Shown piece by piece: positions 22,347-30,955 of a DNA stretch of 64,000 bases. Positions within the stretch are counted from its first letter, which is position 1, and the number at the start of each line of letters is the position of its first letter. Below the pieces are notes generated by a model. It saw only the letters and a list, made by a program, of their open reading frames with translations, made no database searches and had not been told where the DNA came from. The stretch is taken from positions 62,001 through 126,000 of the forward strand of contig JAFWEX010000084.1 in assembly GCA_017512705.1 (NCBI GenBank), written 5' to 3'. Made by a program: the position numbers and the translations under genes. The stretch is from Paenibacillus sp. (GTDB lineage Bacteria; Bacillota; Bacilli; Paenibacillales; Paenibacillaceae).

Positions 22347-24095
22347 ATGATCAAAGTTGAAAATCTATCTTTTTCTTTCCCGCAAAAAGAACTCTACAAT
22401 AATATTTCATTTACGCTCGAAGAAGGCCAACACTGTGCCTTTATCGGCACAAGTGGTAGTGGTAAAAGTACGCTGATCGAGATCCTGATGGACCCGGAAA
22501 GACATTTGTTCGAGGGGAAGCTGGAGATCGATCCGGATTGCACAATCGGGTATATGAGTCAGTTCTCACAGGTAGACCCAACGACAGAAATGACGGTTTT
22601 TGAATATATCGGAGAAGAGTTTATCAAGCTTCAGGATGAGATCACAGCGATGTATGCAGAAATGGCCAACACATCGGATATGGATTTGCTGATGGAAAAA
22701 GTGCAATCGGCTTTGGACGCACTGGAGGCGATGGGCGGAGATGATTATGAAAATACGATTCATAAACAGTTGAATCTGGCCAACCTCATGAAGCTAAGGG
22801 ATGCAAGTATATCCTCTTTAAGCGGTGGGGAATTCAAGCTTATTCAAGTGATGAAGGAAATGCTCCGTAGTCCGGATCTGATGATTATGGACGAACCGGA
22901 TGTATTTTTAGATTTTGAAAACCTCAATGCACTTAAAAAATTGATCAATTCCCACAAAGGAATGCTGCTAGTCGTTACGCATAATCGCTATTTGTTGAAT
23001 CATTGTTTCAACAAAATTATCCACCTCGAAAACACGGAACTCCAGGAGTTCGACGGACAATATATTGAGTATAATTTCTCCTTACTTCAGACGAAGATTG
23101 AGCTGCAAGAGATCGCGGTTGCTGAAGCGGAAGAGATCGAGAGATACGATGGTGTTATCGAAAATCTTAGAGCGATCGCAACGATTAATTCGGAAGCTTC
23201 CAGAGGAAGAGCATTAAAGGCGAGAGTGAAATTTCAAGAACGATTAGAAGCGAGAAGAATTAAAGCACCATTTGTTGATATTAAACAGCCAAATATTCGA
23301 TTTGATCTCGATCATAAAGTTGAAGACAGCATCGCAATCAAGGTCAATAACTATAGCGTTTCCTTTGACGAGCTGCTGTTGGAAAACGTGAACTTCGAAG
23401 TCAAATCGACAGATAAAGTGGCCATTATCGGCCCCAATGGTACCGGGAAAACGACGTTACTTCGTGATATCTTCAAAAACAATCAGGATTCCATTGAAAT
23501 CAATGAGGATCTCAAAGTAGCTTATCTATCACAGCTTCAAGGCGAAACGCTCAAAGATTCGAATACGATTCTGCATGAATTCATCGATGCCGGATTCAAA
23601 ACTTATGACGAGGTCAGAGCGTATCTGGCGAACTACGGCTTTGAAGGAGAGATCCTAGAGCAGAAGATCGAATCGTTGTCCGGTGGAGAAAAAAACATGC
23701 TCCAATTGGCTAAAGTTGCGGCCAGTCAAGCCAACCTGCTGCTGCTTGACGAACCGACGAGCCATTTGGACATCTATACACAGATCGCGCTGGAAAAAGC
23801 CATCATTGACTATAAAGGTGCGATTGTTATGGTTTCGCATGATTTCTATTCCGTCGTAAACGGGATGGATTATGTGCTGATCGTTGACAATAAGACCATT
23901 CGAAAAATGAGTATGCGAAAATTCAGACAGATGGTCTACGCCAGCCATTTCGATAAAGACTATTTAGAAATGGAGCAAAAGAAAAAGTCGGTCGAAATGC
24001 AAATTGAATCAGCCTTGAAAGATACGAATTTTGAACTTGCCAAAGGGTTGGTCGACGAGCTGGAAGGATGGATCAAGAAGCTGTCTGCGCTCTAG
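22347..24095 (+). CDS. ABC-F family ATPase
   Basis: 582 residues with two nucleotide-binding domains and no membrane segments, the ABC-F layout of ribosome-associated proteins. Domain 1: Walker A G-T-S-G-S-G-K-S-T, signature L-S-G-G-E-F, Walker B I-M-D-E-P-D-V-F-L-D. Domain 2: G-P-N-G-T-G-K-T-T, L-S-G-G-E-K-N, L-L-D-E-P-T-S-H-L-D. A charged linker (about 240-310) and a C-terminal helical extension are present. The domain 1 Walker B departs from the usual D-E-P-T-N-H-L-D. ATG 22347 has AAGGAAGG upstream. Either housekeeping translation factor or antibiotic protection; undecided. Confidence 0.88.
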   Translation: MIKVENLSFSFPQKELYNNISFTLEEGQHCAFIGTSGSGKSTLIEILMDPERHLFEGKLEIDPDCTIGYMSQFSQVDPTTEMTVFEYIGEEFIKLQDEITAMYAEMANTSDMDLLMEKVQSALDALEAMGGDDYENTIHKQLNLANLMKLRDASISSLSGGEFKLIQVMKEMLRSPDLMIMDEPDVFLDFENLNALKKLINSHKGMLLVVTHNRYLLNHCFNKIIHLENTELQEFDGQYIEYNFSLLQTKIELQEIAVAEAEEIERYDGVIENLRAIATINSEASRGRALKARVKFQERLEARRIKAPFVDIKQPNIRFDLDHKVEDSIAIKVNNYSVSFDELLLENVNFEVKSTDKVAIIGPNGTGKTTLLRDIFKNNQDSIEINEDLKVAYLSQLQGETLKDSNTILHEFIDAGFKTYDEVRAYLANYGFEGEILEQKIESLSGGEKNMLQLAKVAASQANLLLLDEPTSHLDIYTQIALEKAIIDYKGAIVMVSHDFYSVVNGMDYVLIVDNKTIRKMSMRKFRQMVYASHFDKDYLEMEQKKKSVEMQIESALKDTNFELAKGLVDELEGWIKKLSAL

Positions 24096-24132
24096 CATGC
24101 GCCAGAGACTTAGACGCTACGGGAATAACAGC

Positions 24133-24191
24133 CGAATATTCAAAAGAGAGGAGATACGCTTCAAGCGGAGCTCCTCTCTTTTGAATATTTT
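24133..24191. terminator. long perfect hairpin after the ABC-F gene
   Basis: A 19-bp perfect stem (24135-24153 with 24171-24189) ending AATATT, containing AAAGAGAGGAG and its complement, with a 17-nt loop; strong terminator-like structure. Confidence 0.75.
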
Positions 24192-24385
24192 ACATGGGCC
24201 ACAGTCTGAACATCGCCTGCTCATACCAAATTGCCCGAAGCAAATTTCGTTGAGAACTCCGATGAAAGTATGATAATAGATCGTTTTATGAATCACGTAA
24301 TCTTTGATAAGCTGAGTTCTAGAAGCTGAATAGCAGCGAGCAGGAAAAAGCGGGATAGCCGCCTCACAAGAAGGAGGATTGTAAA

Positions 24386-25027
24386 ATGCCTTTGGACAAT
24401 AAAATGAAAGTGTTAGTTGAGCGAACAAACAGTATCCTTTATTATGCCGAAGCCAACCTAGCGAAAGATCAGGGAGCAGGCTGGATCGGTGGTAATGCAC
24501 CCGGCTTTTTTGATGATCAAGATGACTTTATCCATGAAGGTACCCAGAGATATGTCTTTTACTTGACCATCATCCATCCCTTTAAACCGGAGAACATGAT
24601 ATCGATCTTCATCCCTGAGGATTATGAGGAGTACTTGAAAAACAATATATATCCTAATTGCTCGATCAAGGTAATTGAGCACCCGATTTCAACTGAAAGC
24701 ACCAAACAGAGGTTTACTAACCCAGGTCTAATAAAACACATCATTTCAGATGGGGTACTAAGTAATGACGAGAAATCGATGGATCAGTCTTTTTTAATCA
24801 AAGTAGGTGGAAATCCGAGACTGATTCAAGATGAAGACTATTATTATACGAAGCTGAGGGAGGAGTCATTTTCCTTTTTATTGCAAGTAGATGAAGATGG
24901 TTACCCCGAAACGTTAATTAAACAAGATTACAATTATCTTTTTGGTTTTGGATCACTCTATATCTTCGCTATATTAGGCACCACCGAGATACAACGCCCC
25001 GTAGCAGGTTTTTGGCAATCTTCATGA
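24386..25027 (+). CDS. DUF1963/YwqG-like protein
   Basis: 213 residues, soluble. The C-terminal half carries K-V-G-G-N-P-R-L-I-Q, F-S-F-L-L-Q-V-D-E-D-G and L-F-G-F-G-S-L-Y-I-F-A, the recurrent phrases of the DUF1963 (YwqG) family. ATG 24386 has AAGGAGG upstream. Some DUF1963 proteins act as immunity partners of toxins, but no toxin gene is adjacent here, so the role is open. It is the last gene before attachment-like site 4. Confidence 0.72.
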   Translation: MPLDNKMKVLVERTNSILYYAEANLAKDQGAGWIGGNAPGFFDDQDDFIHEGTQRYVFYLTIIHPFKPENMISIFIPEDYEEYLKNNIYPNCSIKVIEHPISTESTKQRFTNPGLIKHIISDGVLSNDEKSMDQSFLIKVGGNPRLIQDEDYYYTKLREESFSFLLQVDEDGYPETLIKQDYNYLFGFGSLYIFAILGTTEIQRPVAGFWQSS

Positions 25028-25043
25028 TCTCACTCTATAGATA

Positions 25044-25080
25044 TTACGATAAGCCGTATCACAACTGATGCGAGTTTTTT
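25044..25080 (+). other. attachment-like site 4
   Basis: TTACGATAAGCCGTATCACAA reads D-K-P-Y-H-N-stop and continues CTGATGCGAGTTTTTT. It is more diverged in the core than sites 1-3 but has the TGATGCG(A/G)GTTTTTT-like tail shared with site 2 and with staphylococcal sites. Confidence 0.65.
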
Positions 25081-25104
25081 GCTAAAAAATGATGAAGAGT
25101 AGAA

Positions 25105-25133
25105 AAGAATGTCCTCGGTGGAGCAGATTCTGC
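25105..25133 (-). pseudogene. fragment of an isochorismatase-family gene 3' end
   Basis: 29 bp (AAGAATGTCCTCGGTGGAGC...) match 41647-41675, near the 3' end of the intact isochorismatase-like gene, with two differences. The preceding GATGAAGAGTA also occurs downstream of the intact gene (41530 region), so this looks like a deletion scar of the same locus. Confidence 0.6.
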
Positions 25134-25162
25134 TTCCTTATCCAAATCACTGAATAGCCAGA

Positions 25163-25192
25163 GACGCCGACTGATGTCGGTGTCTTTTTTGT
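25163..25192 (+). terminator. Rho-independent terminator
   Basis: GACGCCGAC-TGAT-GTCGGTGTC followed by TTTTTT. Confidence 0.75.
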
Positions 25193-25516
25193 GTTCTAAT
25201 CTTTAGCATTCTTATTAAGAAATACAGGCCAAACTCCGATAACTATTAAGCAGTTACATGACCCTCTTAGGGCTGCTATCCTAATTAGCATTCTCGGAAG
25301 AGGGACTAGGAGAACTTATATAAAACGTAGAAAGGGTAGGGTACTGGGGTAGTCTCAGGATTTTTGTGTTAGTACTATCCAATCATTAAACCCATATTTC
25401 TATGTTAAGTTAGTTCTTTAGGCCTAAATTTCCAATTGAGAATTCAACTATAATAAAAGGATGCTTGACATAAATCAACATTGTTCAACAATTTCTTAGA
25501 AAAGGTGATTCCATAT

Positions 25517-26245
25517 ATGTTTTCTCCGTTCCAAAAGAAGAAGAGTAGTAGGCTTGAACAGCCTCAGCCGAAAGAGAACCCTGACGTAAGAAGAGATTTG
25601 GAAGAACCACAGCAGGAACTGCTGACAACTTCAACGAATCTCGAAGTGAATGAAGAGTCCTCTGGCTCTATTTTAAACAATAAGGGCCATATGGATAAGA
25701 GTTCGCTTGATCTATTATTTGCCGTGGAGCAGATGATCAAGGACAAGCAGCATGTCGAAATAAGTAATAATGATTTGCAGGATCGCTTAAGTCATGCGAA
25801 CGGACAAAATGACCGTTTGAACAAAGATCTAAAGAACTTGGGTAAGGTCATTGAAGAACGTGAGAAAAGTATTATGGAGCTGGAGCGAAAGCTGGTCGAT
25901 AAGAACTTGAAAGTCGATCAAATGATGGAGGATTATCGTGAGCTTCATTCCAATCTATCCGGTCAAAACGAGGAGCTTAAGGGTGTAATTGAACTCGAAC
26001 GCCAGAACTATGCTGGCTTGCTTCAGAAGCACAATGAGATGATAACCGATAAGAATAAGAAAGTCAGTGATCTTGAGGAAAAGAATATAAGGCTTGAAGC
26101 CGAGCTCTCTCAAATGAAGCAGAAATCTGATGCTCTCCGCCAAGAGAAGACACATCTCCTTAATATTGTGAATGACTTTACTAACCGACTGACATCTCCG
26201 TTTGCATCAAACGTAGGAAAAAATGATGAATCTTCAGTCGATTAA
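25517..26245 (+). CDS. coiled-coil protein upstream of a deacetylase
   Basis: 242 residues. A short basic N-terminus (F-Q-K-K-K-S-S-R) and a Pro/Glu-rich stretch lead into a near-continuous coiled coil from about residue 65 to 225 with clear heptads. No signal peptide or membrane helix. ATG 25517 follows AAAGGTGATT; earlier in-frame starts lack a site. The next gene, a membrane-anchored polysaccharide deacetylase, begins 35 bp later in the same direction, so the two are probably one operon. Possible role as a scaffold for the deacetylase (inference). Confidence 0.75.
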   Translation: MFSPFQKKKSSRLEQPQPKENPDVRRDLEEPQQELLTTSTNLEVNEESSGSILNNKGHMDKSSLDLLFAVEQMIKDKQHVEISNNDLQDRLSHANGQNDRLNKDLKNLGKVIEEREKSIMELERKLVDKNLKVDQMMEDYRELHSNLSGQNEELKGVIELERQNYAGLLQKHNEMITDKNKKVSDLEEKNIRLEAELSQMKQKSDALRQEKTHLLNIVNDFTNRLTSPFASNVGKNDESSVD

Positions 26246-26280
26246 AGTCATGTCTGATCGGAAGAGAGGACGAAGATAGG

Positions 26281-27558
26281 ATGGAACCATATGTTACGCA
26301 GGTAATAGAGTTGTTGTCTTTTGGAAAGACCCCGGATGGTGTGAACCAGATTGAGGTCCTTGTCATCCAAGAGGATACACAAAGCACATACAAAGTGGAT
26401 ATCGATGAGTTTACGTATCATGGATTTGAAGCATTGAAGCCGTTAGATGGAGAAAGAATCCGACTTTCACTCTATTCCAAGTGGGATCCTTACCGGAAAA
26501 GTTATTATAGTTCTATAACTAGAACCACGGGTGTTTCTCGTGATGTGCATTATTTTCCATGTAGCGAAGCATATATAAATGAGTTAAATAGAATCAGGAA
26601 CCTTCCTCCTGTTGTGGTGGAAAATCGAGGGCAGAAGGTCGAAATAGAGGAACCTGCCCAGGAACACACACAATTGCTTAAGCAACTCTCGACACACTTA
26701 CCTAAGATATGCGTTTTATTTCTGACAACGGTTAGTCTGTTGATAGTTCTATCCATCACTTCAAAAGGTGAAAACGATTCCGTACATACTTTTGGAGAAT
26801 CAATTGGGGTGGCGCTGGCTGAAGAGGAAGCGGTCGATTTGAAAGAACGGATTGTTCCTACATCATCAAGTGCATCCTACAAGATGGGAATCTCTGATCC
26901 AGCTAGCAAAATAGAACAAGCGAACCTGTCTCTAATATCGAATCAGCCTAATCAGAATCAAACATACCATAAAATCATCGATATCGATGAAGAGAAGCCT
27001 CTCTACGGGTTGCCGGGGGGATATGTTGCTTTAACTTTCGATGATGGACCTTCCCCATTCACGAAGCAATTCGTGGATATTCTAACAGAAAAGAAGGTGG
27101 CAGCGACCTTTTTATTTGTTGGAAAGAAAGTAAAGGGCAATCCAGATGCTGTTATCTATGCAATTGAAAATGGCATGGCAATTGGGAATCATTCTTGGGA
27201 TCATAGTGTCATTCCAAAATCTACTCCTGAGAATCAGCGTAAGAATTTGTTGAAGACAAATAGTGTTCTGGAATCTCTGACGGATACTGCCGTTACTTTG
27301 TTTCGTCCACCCTACGGTGCGGTTAACAATGAACTTCTCTCCGAGGTACAAAAGTTGAATATGAAAACTCTCCTGTGGAATCGAGACCCGGAGGACTGGC
27401 ATGCGAAGAAACCAGAAGACATTATGCGATACTTTCATCAAGTTGAAGCTGCTGGAGGAATATACGTACTGCACGAGAACAAGAACACACTAGAGGCACT
27501 TCCAGATATCATAAACTACTTACAAGAAAAGAACTTAACATTCGTTACATTTCAATAA
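26281..27558 (+). CDS. membrane-anchored CE4 polysaccharide deacetylase with novel N-terminal domain
   Basis: 425 residues. Residues 1 to about 125 form a mixed domain of no recognised family, predicted cytoplasmic; one transmembrane helix lies at about 143-161; a linker (162-240) leads to a NodB/CE4 domain at about 248-425. CE4 motifs seen: T-F-D-D-G-P-S, metal-binding H-S-W-D-H, R-P-P-Y-G-A, W-N-R-D-P-E-D-W and a C-terminal V-L-H-E. Such domains deacetylate N-acetylglucosamine or N-acetylmuramic acid in wall polymers. The usual M-x-x-T-H-x-x-x-H is shortened to N-H-S-W-D-H. Terminator at 27629-27664. Confidence 0.87.
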   Translation: MEPYVTQVIELLSFGKTPDGVNQIEVLVIQEDTQSTYKVDIDEFTYHGFEALKPLDGERIRLSLYSKWDPYRKSYYSSITRTTGVSRDVHYFPCSEAYINELNRIRNLPPVVVENRGQKVEIEEPAQEHTQLLKQLSTHLPKICVLFLTTVSLLIVLSITSKGENDSVHTFGESIGVALAEEEAVDLKERIVPTSSSASYKMGISDPASKIEQANLSLISNQPNQNQTYHKIIDIDEEKPLYGLPGGYVALTFDDGPSPFTKQFVDILTEKKVAATFLFVGKKVKGNPDAVIYAIENGMAIGNHSWDHSVIPKSTPENQRKNLLKTNSVLESLTDTAVTLFRPPYGAVNNELLSEVQKLNMKTLLWNRDPEDWHAKKPEDIMRYFHQVEAAGGIYVLHENKNTLEALPDIINYLQEKNLTFVTFQ

Positions 27559-27628
27559 CGTAAATTAGCTGAAACTTTTCAAATTCACCTAGAACCGTGT
27601 ATGAGAATTGCTGAACTAAATGGAATGA

Positions 27629-27664
27629 TAAGAGGGGCTTGCCACGCGGCTAGCTCCTCTTTTG
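27629..27664 (+). terminator. Rho-independent terminator
   Basis: AAGAGG-GCT...AGC-CCTCTT hairpin followed by TTTG. Confidence 0.65.
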
Positions 27665-27726
27665 TATTAAAAGTAACTAGCAGCTTCTTAAATGTAGTGA
27701 CAGGCTTACATAAGTATTTCGAAGTT

Positions 27727-27890
27727 TTATGTCGAACCGCGAAACACTTGAATATCCCTCGTCTGTGGTAGGTCATACATACGAGCAGATTCCTTGCTGA
27801 ACTGAGACGGGCTTTCGTAGCCGACACGGAATGCCGCATCAGAGGCATGAAGAGATTCCATCAGCATTAACCGCGGCGAGCTTCTTGTAG
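27727..27890 (-). pseudogene. 3' fragment of an AraC-family regulator gene
   Basis: The minus strand reads the last helix-turn-helix of an AraC protein (R-L-M-L-M-E-S-L-H-A-S-D-A-A-F-R-V-G-Y-E) to its stop. Nucleotides closely match the 3' end of the intact AraC gene at 43241-43400. The rest of the gene is missing; homology ends abruptly near 27880. Confidence 0.85.
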
Positions 27891-28046
27891 GAGAAATGCA
27901 TGAAGGTTGCACGACCGTTTTTTTGTTATTAGCGTCTTCTAGCTATTGTTAAAAGCTATGACCAGCCATGCCTTTTTCATATAACAAGCATTCCTTTCAA
28001 TCATGCTATACTCATTAGAATAAAGATTTAGAAGGAGATATGTAAT

Positions 28047-29132
28047 ATGATACCATTTCGAAATGATCATGTAGGTAGCTATCTACGTCCTGCGAATCTA
28101 AGTCAGGCACGTGAACAATATAAAGCAGGCAACATTACATATGATGAATTAAGAGCTGTGGAAGATAAAGAGATTATTCGAATTATTGAAAAGCAGATGG
28201 AGAATGGTGTACCCGCAGTAACTGATGGTGAATTCCGCAGAAGCTGGTGGCATTTTGATTTTCTGGGCGGCTTGGATGGCGTAGAGCTGTATGAGGAGAT
28301 TGATGGACCTCAATTTCATAACATGAAGACTCGCAAGGGCGGGATTCGGGTTGTGGGTAAAGTGGATTTCTCTACACATCCCTTTGTTGAGCATTTTGAA
28401 TTTTTGAAAAAGCATGCGGGTGAAGCAGTAGCGAAACAGACCATTCCAAGTCCAAATATGCTTATTTATCGATTGGAGAACGGTGCCAATAGCTATACGG
28501 ATCGGGAGCAGTTCCTTCAGGACACGATTGAGGCATATCAAAAAGCCATTCAAGCCTTCTATGATGCGGGATGTCGATACCTGCAATTAGATGATACTGC
28601 TTGGGCAGACCTATTCTCAGAAGCGGGTCACGATAAGCTGCGTGCTAAAGGTCTCGAACCAGCGGAAGAACTGAAAACGATGCAGCGCATGATCAACGAA
28701 ACATTATCTCATAAACCGGCAGACCTAGTTGTGACGATGCACATTTGTCGTGGTAACTATAAATCCAACTATTTCTCAACGGGTGGTTATGATTATGCTT
28801 CTGAAGTTATCTTTGGAGGCCTGAACGTAGATGGATTATTTTTAGAGTTTGATGATGAGCGCTCCGGTAGTTTCGAGCCATTAAAATATGTAAATCGAAA
28901 AGATTTGAAAATCGTTCTTGGCTTAATCACATCGAAAACAGGTGAGTTAGAGGATAAAGAACAGATTAAAGCACGGATTGCAGAAGCGGCAACCTATGTT
29001 CCCCTTGAGCAACTTTGCTTGAGCCCACAATGCGGCTTCTCTTCCACAGAAGAAGGCAATATTCTAACGGAAGAACAACAATGGCGTAAACTTCGTTATG
29101 TTAAGGAAATTGCAGAAGAAGTTTGGAATTAA
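28047..29132 (+). CDS. cobalamin-independent methionine synthase-like protein (YxjG/YxjH type)
   Basis: 361 residues, corresponding to the C-terminal catalytic barrel of MetE only, as in YxjG/YxjH. Seen: N-terminal D-H-V-G-S-Y-L-R-P, E-F-R-R-S-W-W, D-D-T-A-W, zinc-ligand region M-H-I-C-R-G-N and the late C-G-F-S-S cysteine. It probably transfers a methyl group to a thiol such as homocysteine; the methyl donor is uncertain because the MetE N-terminal half is absent. ATG 28047 has AAGGAGATAT upstream. No S-box riboswitch was found in the leader. Confidence 0.88.
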   Translation: MIPFRNDHVGSYLRPANLSQAREQYKAGNITYDELRAVEDKEIIRIIEKQMENGVPAVTDGEFRRSWWHFDFLGGLDGVELYEEIDGPQFHNMKTRKGGIRVVGKVDFSTHPFVEHFEFLKKHAGEAVAKQTIPSPNMLIYRLENGANSYTDREQFLQDTIEAYQKAIQAFYDAGCRYLQLDDTAWADLFSEAGHDKLRAKGLEPAEELKTMQRMINETLSHKPADLVVTMHICRGNYKSNYFSTGGYDYASEVIFGGLNVDGLFLEFDDERSGSFEPLKYVNRKDLKIVLGLITSKTGELEDKEQIKARIAEAATYVPLEQLCLSPQCGFSSTEEGNILTEEQQWRKLRYVKEIAEEVWN

Positions 29133-29348
29133 TGAGTTTTTATAAGTTGAATTCATTTACACATTAACGGAGAGGACAGAAAAAACCTGAAAAAGCGGAG
29201 CGGTCGCCTTTATTCCCGGATTTTCCCTATGGAAAAGGGAATTGGAAAACAATCTGGGGATAACAGCGATTGGAAGGTTATTCTGTCATCGGAGTGGATT
29301 GTGTGAAATCTTTAGTTCAACTTATCTTGATAACGGAGGGGATGTAAA

Positions 29349-30839
29349 ATGACAATTCAAGCAGATCGAGAAACAATTACAGTTGAAGCGTTCATTAATG
29401 GTCAACATGTAAAGTCCCTTTCGCAGTCAGCAAAAGAGAATCCGACAAATCCAACGGAGATCGTAGGCTACTTCCCTGACACTACGAAAGAGCAAGCAGT
29501 CGAAGCTATTGAAGCGGCAGCAGGAGCTTTTAAGACATGGAAAAAGACCTCCATTGATGAACGCATTATTATGATGCGCAAGGCGATCGAGAAGATTAGA
29601 GCAGCTGAGAATGAAATTGTTCATTTACTGTCCAGAGAGCATGGCAAGCCCTTGTATGATGCACACGGTGAAATTTATGTTTCGTTAATGTGGATGGAGT
29701 TTGCTTGTAATGAGGCTAAATCGGCTCTACAGGAAGAGATCAAAGAGCATGAGAATGGTAAAACTATTCTTTCCTATGATCCAATTGGTGTGGTGGCAGC
29801 GATTAGCCCATGGAACTATCCCATTGCTTTATCCACGATTAAGATCGCTCCTGCCTTACTTGCGGGCAACACGATTGTGCTTAAACCAAGTCCGTTTGCA
29901 CCGCTGGCGGCAGCAAAGGTAGCAGAGATTATTGCGAGTGAGTTCCCGGCTGGTGTAATCAATGTTGTTCATGGTGATACCGATGTGGGCGTTGAACTGA
30001 CTAGTAATCCCCTTGTTACTAAAATCGCCTTTACAGGTGGAACCGCAACAGCCAAACATATTATCAAAGCTGCATCGGAAACAATTAAGGATATGACGCT
30101 TGAGCTTGGTGGTAATGATGCTGCTATCTTCCTGGAAAGCTTTGATGTTCATGATGAGCGAGCCATGCGCCGGATTGTCATTTCTAATTTCTTGACAACA
30201 GGCCAAATCTGTATGATCGCCAAACGTGTGTATGTACACCGTTCTATTTATGATGAGTTTGTGGAAAAATATATAGAGGCGGCAAATCGCTGGATTCGAA
30301 TTGGTGATCCATTTGATTCAAATACGACGGTAGGTCCGGTTAATAACCTGAAGCAGAAGAATTACGTTCTTGGTTTGGTTGAAGATGCGCAAAAGCGCGG
30401 GGCTAAGATCATCCCTCTCGGCCAAATTCTTGATCAAAAGCTGTTTGACCAAGGTTACTACCTACAACCTACGCTTGTTTTGGGTTGCGATTACCAAGAT
30501 CCAATAGTGGTAGAGGAACAGTTTGGTCCTACGGTTCCGATTCTGCCATTCGACGATGAAGAGCAGGTTATTCATCTACACAATGAAAGCATATATGGAT
30601 TGACGAGTTCTGTGTGGGGGAAAGAAGAGAATGCCATCTCCGTCGCACGTCAGCTCGAAGCTGGAACGACCATGATCAATACAGCTGCTGTGCAGGGTCT
30701 CGATGTTCGGTTCCCTTTCGGTGGCTTCAAACAATCTGGTATTGGCCGTGAATACGGCGCGGAAGGTATCCGCACTTATACAGAAAAGCATGTCATCAAC
30801 GTTCCGAAGACACTGGATCTGCCTTATATACCTGAATAA
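29349..30839 (+). CDS. NAD(P)-dependent aldehyde dehydrogenase (succinate-semialdehyde-dehydrogenase-like)
   Basis: 496 residues, full length for the superfamily. Catalytic Cys288 in T-T-G-Q-I-C and general base Glu252 in L-E-L-G-G-N-D are present; P-W-N-Y-P and F-T-G-G cofactor-binding phrases and the C-terminal P-F-G-G-F-K-Q-S-G-I-G-R are intact. ATG 29349 has GGAGGGG upstream. It is transcribed alone, about 200 bp after the MetE-like gene. Exact aldehyde unknown. Confidence 0.9.
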   Translation: MTIQADRETITVEAFINGQHVKSLSQSAKENPTNPTEIVGYFPDTTKEQAVEAIEAAAGAFKTWKKTSIDERIIMMRKAIEKIRAAENEIVHLLSREHGKPLYDAHGEIYVSLMWMEFACNEAKSALQEEIKEHENGKTILSYDPIGVVAAISPWNYPIALSTIKIAPALLAGNTIVLKPSPFAPLAAAKVAEIIASEFPAGVINVVHGDTDVGVELTSNPLVTKIAFTGGTATAKHIIKAASETIKDMTLELGGNDAAIFLESFDVHDERAMRRIVISNFLTTGQICMIAKRVYVHRSIYDEFVEKYIEAANRWIRIGDPFDSNTTVGPVNNLKQKNYVLGLVEDAQKRGAKIIPLGQILDQKLFDQGYYLQPTLVLGCDYQDPIVVEEQFGPTVPILPFDDEEQVIHLHNESIYGLTSSVWGKEENAISVARQLEAGTTMINTAAVQGLDVRFPFGGFKQSGIGREYGAEGIRTYTEKHVINVPKTLDLPYIPE

Positions 30840-30913
30840 ATCTCATAGCATAACTTCGACATCGTACAGGGAATGTACATGTGGAATTGAATGTAGGCTC
30901 TAACTTTGCGCTT

Positions 30914-30955
30914 TGTCTACTGATCTTTAAGAATCAGTAGACAGGGCGTTTTTTC
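30914..30955. terminator. terminator between convergent genes
   Basis: TGTCTACTGAT-8 nt-ATCAGTAGACA, followed on the plus strand by GGGCGTTTTTTC. The end of the minus-strand membrane-protein gene lies inside it. Confidence 0.85.

Larger units (their letters stand above)
17910..25067. mobile_element. SCC-like cassette D
   Basis: Segment between attachment-like sites 3 and 4: XRE/membrane pair, GH120 xylosidase, HEAT protein, ABC-F and DUF1963 genes. Inferred element. Confidence 0.45.
25028..25516. other. 489-bp gap
   Basis: Holds attachment-like site 4, an isochorismatase gene fragment (25105-25133), a terminator at 25163-25192 and a TATAAT -10-like element at 25449-25454. The stretch 25200-25440 shows nothing recognisable. 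Confidence 0.45.
27559..28046. other. 488-bp gap
   Basis: Holds the terminator, the AraC gene fragment at 27727-27890 and a TGCTATACT extended -10-like element at 28005-28013 ahead of the MetE-like gene. Confidence 0.45.

Noticed and set aside
27585-27848. 87-codon minus-strand frame
   Set aside because: Out-of-frame reading of the AraC gene fragment; the same shadow frame appears at 43135-43362 over the intact gene.
27893-28046. S-box, T-box or cobalamin riboswitch ahead of the MetE-like gene
   Set aside because: The leader is short and shows none of the conserved riboswitch helices or a terminator.
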